DNA from: Achromobacter xylosoxidans
GTDB lineage: Bacteria; Pseudomonadota; Gammaproteobacteria; Burkholderiales; Burkholderiaceae_B
NCBI RefSeq assembly: GCF_002192695.1
Contig: NZ_MTLG01000052.1
Location: forward strand, 186,001 to 250,000
Direction of reading: 5' to 3'
DNA length: 64,000 nucleotides
Shown: piece by piece, positions 33,575-40,217 of the stretch
How positions within the stretch are numbered: position 1 is the stretch's first letter
Layout: each line of letters opens with the position of its first letter
Position numbers and translations under genes: made by a program
The notes under the pieces: model-generated
Database searches by the model: none
The model's input: only the letters and a program-made list of their open reading frames with translations
Told to the model about the DNA's origin: nothing

Positions 33575-35986
33575 ATGCGTTTCCCCTCCACCAGGCGCCG
33601 CCGCGCGATTTCCATGGCCGTGTTGGCCGGCACCCTGGCCGCAGGCGCGGCCCATGGCCAGGGCGTTGCGGCCCCCGCCACCGTCCAGGCCCGCCAGGTC
33701 TATGACATTCCGCCCGGTCCGCTGGGCAAGACCATGGCGAGCTTTGCGCTGGCGTCTGGGATTTCGCTGGCCTTCGAGCCGTCCTGGACCGACGGCCTGC
33801 AAAGCCCGGGCGTGTCGGGCGAGTTGAGCCGGGCCGAGGCGGCGCGGCGCCTATTGGCTGGCAGCGGGCTGGAGATGGTGGCGCGGACCGATGGCAGCTA
33901 CACCCTGCGCAAGGCGGCGTCGGATGCGGCGACGCTGCCGGCGATTACGGTGACGGGGGCTGCGGGCTATTCGGGCGTGAATCCCTATCTGGTCGGCAGC
34001 GCCACGTCCGCGACCAAGACGGCGACGCCCTTGATGGAGACGACGCAGTCGATTTCCGTGGTGACGCAGGAGCGCATGACGGTGCAGGGCGTGCAGACCG
34101 TCAGCGACGCGCTGAGCTACACGGCGGGCGTCTACGCCAATGTGGCGGGGGACAACCCCACCGACAATACGCTGATGGTGCGCGGCTTCCAGCAGATTTC
34201 GACCAACGCCTATACGGATGGCCTGCGCAACAGCAACACCGGCTATTTCGCGCCGGAGCCTTACGGCATGGACCGCATCGAGGTGCTGAAGGGGCCGTCG
34301 TCGGTGATGTACGGCCAAGGTTCGCCGGGCGGCATCATCAATTTCGTGTCCAAGCGCCCCTTGTTCGAGTCGCATCGCGAGGTCGGGCTGTCCACGGGCA
34401 GCAATGACCGGATCCAGGGCTCGATGGACATTGGCGATGTGATCGATGAGCCGGGCACGCTGGCTTACCGCCTGGTGGCCCTGGGCCGCAACGCGGACAG
34501 CAATATCGACGGCGTGCCGGACGATCGCGTGTATGTGGCTCCCAGCCTGACCTGGGCGCCGAGTGCGCGCACCTCGGTGACGCTGCTGGCCTCGTACCAG
34601 CGCAACCGCAACCTGTTCACCAGCAATCTGCCATATTCGGTGCTGGACGGTTCCAACCCCAATGGCCGCGTGCCGCGGCATCGCTCGCTGAACCAGCCGG
34701 GCTTCGACAAGGAGCAGGGCGAGCTCACCAACATCGGCTATGAGCTGAGCCATGCGTTTTCGGACGCGTGGACGTTCCAGCAGAATTTCCGCTATGGGCA
34801 TTTCAAGGGCTACGAGGATCAGCTGTTCCGCAACAGCGGCGTGATCAATGGCACGGACATCGCGCGCTATTACCAGCTGCGCGATTACGACAGCGATACG
34901 TATTCCGTGGATAACCGGCTGGTGGGCAAGTTCGCGACCGGCGCGCTGGACCATACCCTGCTGGTCGGCCTGGATTATCAGTACAGCAAACGTACTGCCG
35001 ATACGCAGACGGGCAATGCGCCGCCGATCAACATCTACCATCCGGTGCGGGTCAGCATCGATACGTCGCGCTATACCTCGCTGCTGAGCACCGATGAAAG
35101 CAGCCGCCAATTGGGCGTCTATCTGCAGGATCAGGTCAAACTGGACCAGTGGGTCGCAACGCTGGCCGGACGCTATGACTGGGTCAACCAGCGCACCACC
35201 AATGTGTTGCGGGATGTGCGCACGGACACGGCAGCGGAGGATTTCACCGGCCGCGCCGGGCTGGGCTATGCCTTCGAGAGCGGGTTTTTCCCGTACGTGA
35301 GCTACAGCGAGTCGTTCTCGCCGCTGACGGGTACGGACATCAACGGCGCGCAATTCAAGCCCGAGAAGGCCAAGCAGTACGAGGTCGGCGTGAAGTACCA
35401 GGCGCCGGGTTCGGACAGCTATGTGACGCTGGCGGCGTTTGACCTGCGGCGCCAGAACGTGCTGACCACCAATCCGCGGAACACTTCCTTCAGTGTGCAG
35501 GAAGGGGAGGTGACGTCGCGCGGCATCGAGCTGGAGGGCGTGCTGCGTCCGGTGCGCGGGCTGAATGTGATCGCGTCCTATACCTACAACGACGTGGAAG
35601 TGACCAAGGACAATCCCAATTTCGCGGGCCTGAGCAACAAGGGCAAGGCGCCGGTGCGCGTGCCCAGGCATCTCCTGTCCTTGTGGACCGACTACACCTT
35701 GTCCAGCGGTGCGCTGGAAGGCCTGACGCTGGGCGCGGGGGTGCGCTACACGGGCTCCACCTTTGGCGATGCGCAGAATACGTTCAAGGTGCCGGCCTAC
35801 ACGCTGGTGGACGCGATGGTGGGCTATGACTTTGGCCGCGCCAATCCGTCTTTGAGAGGCTTGAGCGCGTCGGTCAATGTACGCAACCTGACGGACAAGT
35901 ATTACGTCGCGGGCTGCTTCCTGAACAATGCCTGCCTGCTGGGCGCGGGCCGCAGCGTGATCGCCAACGTATCGTACAAGTGGTGA
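33575..35986 (+). CDS. TonB-dependent siderophore receptor with STN domain
   Basis: 803 aa. Signal peptide (residues ~1-29, HGQG), STN domain (YDIPPGPLGKTMASFALASGISLAFEP ... YTLRKAASD), plug (METTQSISVVTQERMTVQGVQTV, DRIEVLKGPSSVMYGQGSPGG), barrel ending SVIANVSYKW. It belongs to the FhuA/FoxA-type ferric siderophore group (LMVRGFQQ, FVSKRP). The STN domain demands a FecR partner. The nearest is the opposing fecR at 36021, 34 bases past its end. No Fur-box is evident upstream, which fits sigma-dependent rather than direct Fur control. Confidence 0.9.
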   Translation: MRFPSTRRRRAISMAVLAGTLAAGAAHGQGVAAPATVQARQVYDIPPGPLGKTMASFALASGISLAFEPSWTDGLQSPGVSGELSRAEAARRLLAGSGLEMVARTDGSYTLRKAASDAATLPAITVTGAAGYSGVNPYLVGSATSATKTATPLMETTQSISVVTQERMTVQGVQTVSDALSYTAGVYANVAGDNPTDNTLMVRGFQQISTNAYTDGLRNSNTGYFAPEPYGMDRIEVLKGPSSVMYGQGSPGGIINFVSKRPLFESHREVGLSTGSNDRIQGSMDIGDVIDEPGTLAYRLVALGRNADSNIDGVPDDRVYVAPSLTWAPSARTSVTLLASYQRNRNLFTSNLPYSVLDGSNPNGRVPRHRSLNQPGFDKEQGELTNIGYELSHAFSDAWTFQQNFRYGHFKGYEDQLFRNSGVINGTDIARYYQLRDYDSDTYSVDNRLVGKFATGALDHTLLVGLDYQYSKRTADTQTGNAPPINIYHPVRVSIDTSRYTSLLSTDESSRQLGVYLQDQVKLDQWVATLAGRYDWVNQRTTNVLRDVRTDTAAEDFTGRAGLGYAFESGFFPYVSYSESFSPLTGTDINGAQFKPEKAKQYEVGVKYQAPGSDSYVTLAAFDLRRQNVLTTNPRNTSFSVQEGEVTSRGIELEGVLRPVRGLNVIASYTYNDVEVTKDNPNFAGLSNKGKAPVRVPRHLLSLWTDYTLSSGALEGLTLGAGVRYTGSTFGDAQNTFKVPAYTLVDAMVGYDFGRANPSLRGLSASVNVRNLTDKYYVAGCFLNNACLLGAGRSVIANVSYKW

Positions 35987-36020
35987 AGGGCCAGGCGGAG
36001 CGGCCTGCGTCCCGCCGGCG

Positions 36021-36950
36021 TCAGGCCGGGCCTACCGTGATCCAGTAGCCGCCCAGGCGCGAGGCGACCGTCACCGGATAGGTGGCGGCCAGCATCGCCA
36101 GCGAGCGGTCGGTGTCTGAAAGCGGGAAGGCGCCGGACACGCGCAGCGCGGCAACGGCGGGATCGCAGCGCGTGACGCCCTTGCGGTAGCGTGCCAGCTC
36201 GGCCACCAATGCGCCCAGCGGCATGCCGTCGGCCAACAGCATGCCGCGCGTCCAGCCGATGGCGGCCGGGTCCGATGGGGCGGCGGCGTCGATGCCACGC
36301 GCCGAGAAGGCGGTCTGCTGGCCGGCGTTCAGGACCAGCGTGTCGTGTTCCGTGGCGACGCGCACCGCGCCTTCCTGCACCGCGAGGCGCGTCCCGCCGT
36401 CCTGCAAGCGCGCCGAGAATCGGGTACCCAATGCCCGCAGCTTGCCGTCGCGCGTGTGCACCTCGAAGGGGCGCGGGTCGCCGGCAGTCTCGATGTAGAT
36501 CTCGCCCGCGCGCAGCAGGACGATGCGTTGGCCCGCGTCGTAACGCACGTCGATGGCGGAGGCCGTGTCCAGCGTCAGGCGGGTGCCGTCGTCCAGGCGG
36601 ATCTCGCGGCGTTCGCCGGTGGCGCTGCGGATATCGGCGGTCCAGCCCTCGGTATCCGACCAGCGCCACGCGCTCCAGGCGGCGGGCGCCACCGCCAGCA
36701 GCGCGGCCAGCTTGGCCAGGGCCGCGCGGCGCGAGCGCGGCCGGTCCAGCGCGGGCATGGCCAGCGCGGCGGGCACGCCGCCCAGCGTGCCCAGCAGCCG
36801 TTCGGCGCGCAGCCATGCCTGTTCATGGGCGGCGCTGCGCGAGCGCCAGTCCATCCAGGCGCGGCGGTCTTCGGCCGACACGGCGCCGGCATGCATGACT
36901 ACCAGCCATTCAGCGGCTTCGTCGAGGATGCAGTTTTCCACGGCGCTCAT
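36021..36950 (-). CDS. FecR-type anti-sigma/sigma regulator
   Basis: 309 aa: DUF4880 domain (LDEAAEWLVVMHAGAVSAEDRRAWMDW), membrane segment (around LAALLAVAPAAWSAW), periplasmic FecR domain (REIRLDDGTRLTLDTASAIDVRYD, RALGTRFSARL, LAVQEGAVRV) and C-terminal STN-contact part (YRKGVTRCDPAVAALRVSGAFPL). It lies seven bases behind its fecI. The convergent STN receptor is the likely partner. Confidence 0.9.
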   Translation of the reverse strand: MSAVENCILDEAAEWLVVMHAGAVSAEDRRAWMDWRSRSAAHEQAWLRAERLLGTLGGVPAALAMPALDRPRSRRAALAKLAALLAVAPAAWSAWRWSDTEGWTADIRSATGERREIRLDDGTRLTLDTASAIDVRYDAGQRIVLLRAGEIYIETAGDPRPFEVHTRDGKLRALGTRFSARLQDGGTRLAVQEGAVRVATEHDTLVLNAGQQTAFSARGIDAAAPSDPAAIGWTRGMLLADGMPLGALVAELARYRKGVTRCDPAVAALRVSGAFPLSDTDRSLAMLAATYPVTVASRLGGYWITVGPA

Positions 36951-36957
36951 TGGCGGT

Positions 36958-37464
36958 TCACTCCATGCAGGCCAGGCATTGCCGGAAGGCGCGTGCCATG
37001 TAGCGCTTCACGGTGATGAGCGATACCCCGATCCTGCTGGCGATCGCTTCATACGTAAGTCCCTCGATCTGCGACAGCAGGAAGGCGCGCCGCACCGGAG
37101 CGGGCAAGGCGTCCAGCATGGCGTCGATCTCGTGCAAGGTTTGCAGAACGATCAATTGGCGTTCGGGCGAGGGCGCCTGATCTTCGGGCAGTTGAGCCAA
37201 CGCTTCAAGATAGGCTTGCTCCAGTGCGCGGCGCTGGTACCAGTTGACCAGGATGCCGCGCGCCACCGTGGTCAGGTAGGCGCGAGGTTCATGCAGGACG
37301 GCGGGCAGGCGCGCATCGAGGATGCGGGCGAAGGTGTCGTGCGCCAGATCGGCGGCGTCGCCCACATTGCCCAGCCGCCGGCGCAGCCAGAGCTGCAGCC
37401 AGGCGTGGTGGTCGCGGTACAGCGCGCCGACGCGTTGGCGCGGATCGCAGTTGTCAGCCTCCAT
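36958..37464 (-). CDS. FecI-type ECF sigma factor
   Basis: 168 aa: region 2 DLAHDTFARILDAR and RAYLTTVARGILVNWYQRR, region 4 PVRRAFLLSQIEGLTYEAIASRIGVSLITVKRYMARAF. GGGAGAGG precedes the ATG. A Fur-box-like element lies 30-60 bases upstream. It is expected to activate the receptor gene at 33575, although that gene is in the opposite orientation. Confidence 0.92.
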   Translation of the reverse strand: MEADNCDPRQRVGALYRDHHAWLQLWLRRRLGNVGDAADLAHDTFARILDARLPAVLHEPRAYLTTVARGILVNWYQRRALEQAYLEALAQLPEDQAPSPERQLIVLQTLHEIDAMLDALPAPVRRAFLLSQIEGLTYEAIASRIGVSLITVKRYMARAFRQCLACME

Positions 37465-37496
37465 GGGCCTCTCCCCTGGGCTGACGATCGCAGCCT

Positions 37497-37523
37497 AAAT
37501 GCAAATAAGATTGTTTCGCATTT
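37497..37523. promoter_or_regulatory. Fur-box-like dyad upstream of fecI
   Basis: AAATGC, 15 AT-rich bases, GCATTT, within a slightly longer imperfect palindrome. It starts 33 bases upstream of the sigma factor ATG, as expected for Fur control; the match to the Fur consensus is moderate. Confidence 0.5.
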
Positions 37524-37544
37524 TAGGGCAAGGGTGGGGCGCAG

Positions 37545-37577
37545 GCAATCCGGCGTTGTGTTTGGGCGCCGGATTGC
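37545..37577. terminator. 11-bp perfect stem-loop after fimbrin-like gene
   Basis: GCAATCCGGCG and CGCCGGATTGC pair without mismatch around an 11-base loop. It lies 12 bases beyond the stop of the leftward gene at 37590. There is no U-run, so it is terminator-like rather than a textbook intrinsic terminator. Confidence 0.65.
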
Positions 37578-37589
37578 GGGGGGCGACGA

Positions 37590-37916
37590 TTACAGATAGG
37601 CGAGGGTGACGATGTAGCCCTGGGCGTCCTTTTGCCCAGCTTGCCGCGCCTTGAGGGAAACCGGCTGCACGTCGACCTGCACGCGGCTGGCGCTCAGACG
37701 ATAGCGGTCTGCCGGTATGCCCGCGGCGCGGGCGCGTTCGGCATCGCATTCCAGGCGGACGACGGCTTTGCGGGATTGAACCTGGGGCGTGCAGGACGCA
37801 GCCTCGACGATGGCTCCCTGGAAGTAGATGGTTCCATCCGCGGCGTGGGCTGCGGGAAGGATGCTGCTGGAGACACCCAGCAAAAGCAGGGACAGGCGAT
37901 AGTGGAGCTTGGACAT
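37590..37916 (-). CDS. Small fimbrin-like exported protein
   Basis: 108 aa with signal peptide (LLLLGVSSSILPAAHA) and mature start ADGTIYFQGAIVEAASCTPQ, the pattern of type 1 fimbrial subunits (beta strand with conserved Cys), and a C-terminal strand GYIVTLAYL. At about 90 mature residues it is shorter than a normal pilin (~150), and no chaperone or usher is nearby. AAGGAG eight bases before ATG 37916 fixes the start. It may be a minor or degenerate pilin or an unrelated beta-sandwich secreted protein. Confidence 0.65.
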   Translation of the reverse strand: MSKLHYRLSLLLLGVSSSILPAAHAADGTIYFQGAIVEAASCTPQVQSRKAVVRLECDAERARAAGIPADRYRLSASRVQVDVQPVSLKARQAGQKDAQGYIVTLAYL

Positions 37917-37970
37917 GACAGCAACTCCTTGCGACTGGGAACGGAGGGGGATAGCTATGTCTGTCTTCAC

Positions 37971-38412
37971 TTCTTTAACGGCGGCGAGCGGCGGAAATTA
38001 ACTGCAACCCGTCGGCGCGCCATGTTCGTGTACGCGAGCCTGTGCCTGGCTTGCTGCAGCAACGCGGGCGCGTCAGTCCGCACGGCGGTCTGCAGCCGCG
38101 AGGGATCGTTAGCGTGTGTACTGCATCGAGAAGGGGGGCGGCTCGCTACGCGAACTGGGAGAGGAGTATGGGCGGCATCGTGGGCTCCTTGAATCGCGCG
38201 GCGGAGGGCGCGCGGTGGCGGTCGGGGACCAGGAACGGACTGTCGGCCAAGATGAAATGCTTGGTTTCATTGTGGCAGGTCGCGAGGAAAAATCAATAAG
38301 CAAATGCACGGCGTTGGAGAACCGCCGGAAAGCGGCATGCGCGTGCAAGCGGGGCGGGCGAGCTGTGAGCATCCCCGGCCGATGGCAGGACGACCCAGGA
38401 ACGAGATTCCGA
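37971..38412. other. 442-bp stretch without a supported gene
   Basis: GC-rich sequence between the fimbrin-like gene and the leftward fecR stop. A 43-codon frame on the plus strand (38168-38299) has a GGAGAGGAG element upstream but no recognisable sequence. A minus-strand frame around 38155-38300 reads like protein but lacks a start. It could be a remnant; I do not call a gene. Confidence 0.4.
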
Positions 38413-39384
38413 TCAGCGCCCCTGGCGGCCGATGCGTATGCGCGATCCGTCGCGTTGCATGCGCAGGCCGTAAGTCTGGGCCAGCATGCCGACGGCCAGC
38501 GGCAAGTCGTCGATGGGGAAGGCGCCGGAGACCCGCAGCGGCTGCAGCGACGCTTCGCACTCGATGATGTCCGGGCCGTGGCGCATCAGTTCGTCCGCCC
38601 ATTGCAGCACGGGCATGTCGTCCGCCACCAGCAGCCCCTTGCGCCAAGCCAGCGCGTTGAGGTTCGCTGCGTCGATGGGGCCCAGGCCGCCGCGGTTGAA
38701 CCGGACCTGATGGCCGGCTTCGATGATGTTGGCGCCGGGGTTGACGCTGGCGCCGTCCGGGTGGATCTGTACGGCTCCTTCGTAGACGGCCAATAGCGTG
38801 TAATCCGCCAGTTGGCGCACCGTGAAGCGCGTTCCCAGCGCCAGCATCAGGCCGTGATCGCTCTGCACCAGGAAAGGGCGCGGCGGACGCTGCACGTCGG
38901 TTGCGGTCGCGATATGGATTTCGCCACGGCGCATGCGCAGCAGCCGCTGCCGGTCGTCGTAGCGGACATCCAGCGCCGTGTCGGTATTCAGCGCGATTTG
39001 CGCGCCGTCCTCGAGCCTGATCTCCAGGCGTTCGCCCACGGCGGTGACGTAATCGGCCGCCAACCAGTCGCGCCAGGGCTGATGGCGCCATGCCAGCCAC
39101 CCCAGGGGGGCCGTCGCCAGCAGGACCGCCAGGCCGCGCAGCATGGCGCGCCTGCCAGTATGCAAGGGACGTTGCAGCGTGGGCTTGGCCAGGGCGGGGG
39201 GGAGGGCGCCCATGCGCGCGAGCAGCCGCTCGGCGCGCCTCCAGGCGCGTTGATGATCGTTGCTGCTGGCGCGCCAGCGTGCGAACTCCGCTTGCTGCTC
39301 GGGCGCGAGCGGCGCGTCCTGCATCAACAACAGCCAGCTGGCCGCCTCTTCCAGGATATGCGGGGCGAGGGCGGCGTCACTCAT
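38413..39384 (-). CDS. FecR-type anti-sigma regulator (HurR-like)
   Basis: 323 aa: DUF4880 domain (EEAASWLLLMQDAPLAPEQQAEFARWRAS), membrane segment (GLAVLLATAPLGWLAW), FecR domain (RLEIRLEDGAQIALNTDTALDVRYD, LALGTRFTVRQL, LAVYEGAVQI), C-terminal part ending in GLRMQRDGSRIRIG. It overlaps the sigma gene by eight bases. In Bordetella the equivalent HurR controls heme uptake; the divergent heme receptor and heme oxygenase support that role here. Confidence 0.9.
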   Translation of the reverse strand: MSDAALAPHILEEAASWLLLMQDAPLAPEQQAEFARWRASSNDHQRAWRRAERLLARMGALPPALAKPTLQRPLHTGRRAMLRGLAVLLATAPLGWLAWRHQPWRDWLAADYVTAVGERLEIRLEDGAQIALNTDTALDVRYDDRQRLLRMRRGEIHIATATDVQRPPRPFLVQSDHGLMLALGTRFTVRQLADYTLLAVYEGAVQIHPDGASVNPGANIIEAGHQVRFNRGGLGPIDAANLNALAWRKGLLVADDMPVLQWADELMRHGPDIIECEASLQPLRVSGAFPIDDLPLAVGMLAQTYGLRMQRDGSRIRIGRQGR

Positions 39385-39916
39385 CGGGCATCAGGCTCAG
39401 GCATGCCAGATAGGCTTTGTGGATGTAGCTCTTGACGGTGGGCAGGGCCACCTTCAAGGCCAGCGCGATCTCCTGCTGCTTCATGCCGTCCAGCGTCGCC
39501 ATCAGGAACGCTTGTTTGACGCGCGGCTTGAGCGTGTCGAGCATGGCGTCGAGCTCGTGCAGGGTTTCAAGGATGATGCTCCGCTGTTCGGGCGAGGGGT
39601 GCTGCGGTTCGGGCAAGGCGGCCAGCGCGTCGAGCCAGGCGCGTTCCAGCGTCTGGCGGCGCATCCAGCTGAACAGCACGCCCTTGGCCACGGTGGTGAG
39701 GTAGGCGCGCGGTTGCTGAATGGCATCGCGCCGCGTGTCGCCGCGGCCGGCCAGGATACGCACAAAGGTGTCGTGAGCCAGATCGTCCGCCATGCTGGCG
39801 CCCCACGAATGCAGCCGGTAGGCCAGCCATTTGCGCAGCCAGGCGTGGTTTTCGATGTACAGGGCCGCGATGCTGTCGCGCTCTGCGTGGGGAAACGTGG
39901 GACTAAGGGCTGTCAT
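39377..39916 (-). CDS. FecI-type ECF sigma factor (HurI-like)
   Basis: 179 aa: region 2 DLAHDTFVRILAGR and RAYLTTVAKGVLFSWMRR, region 4 RVKQAFLMATLDGMKQQEIALALKVALPTVKSYIHKAY. It is divergent from the heme receptor gene, sharing a 300-bp regulatory gap with a Fur-box. Expected to activate the receptor when external heme is bound, as HurI does for bhuR; this is inferred from context. Confidence 0.9.
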   Translation of the reverse strand: MTALSPTFPHAERDSIAALYIENHAWLRKWLAYRLHSWGASMADDLAHDTFVRILAGRGDTRRDAIQQPRAYLTTVAKGVLFSWMRRQTLERAWLDALAALPEPQHPSPEQRSIILETLHELDAMLDTLKPRVKQAFLMATLDGMKQQEIALALKVALPTVKSYIHKAYLACLSLMPDE

Positions 39917-39970
39917 CGCGGGGCGGACGATTCAAGGGCTGGCGGGAAAAACGCCAAGCCCATTCAAATA

Positions 39971-39989
39971 AAAACAATTATCATTCACC
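39971..39989 (+). promoter_or_regulatory. Fur-box between sigma gene and heme receptor
   Basis: A 19-mer with the core ACAATTATCATTC matches about 12 of 19 positions of the Fur consensus by eye. It lies 55 bases upstream of the sigma gene and could repress both directions under iron sufficiency. The rest of the 39917-40217 gap shows no other named element. Confidence 0.65.
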
Positions 39990-40217
39990 AATTGACGATT
40001 CGCAATATCGGCAAGGGCAAAGTGAAGCCGGCATGCAACAGCCCAAGCCTCTCCTCTACGACGGAACAAAGCGGTTTTGACAGTGCAAATGCCTCCGGCC
40101 CCGCAACGCACGAAAGAAAATTGTGCAAAAAACATATCCCTTTTCCGACCTCGTGCGGCAAAGGGTCTGAATGCCCGCGTCCGGCGCGGGAACCAGACCC
40201 AACGAGTTAGGAAGAGC

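Noticed and set aside
33851-35671. 606-codon open frame on the minus strand
   Set aside because: Antisense to the TonB receptor at 33575, which has full domain evidence; the opposite translation is His/Arg-rich and motif-free.
38168-38299. 43-codon plus-strand frame with GGAGAGGAG upstream
   Set aside because: No similarity to any protein I know, and composition is Arg/Gly-rich. Too little to call, though conservation could be checked.
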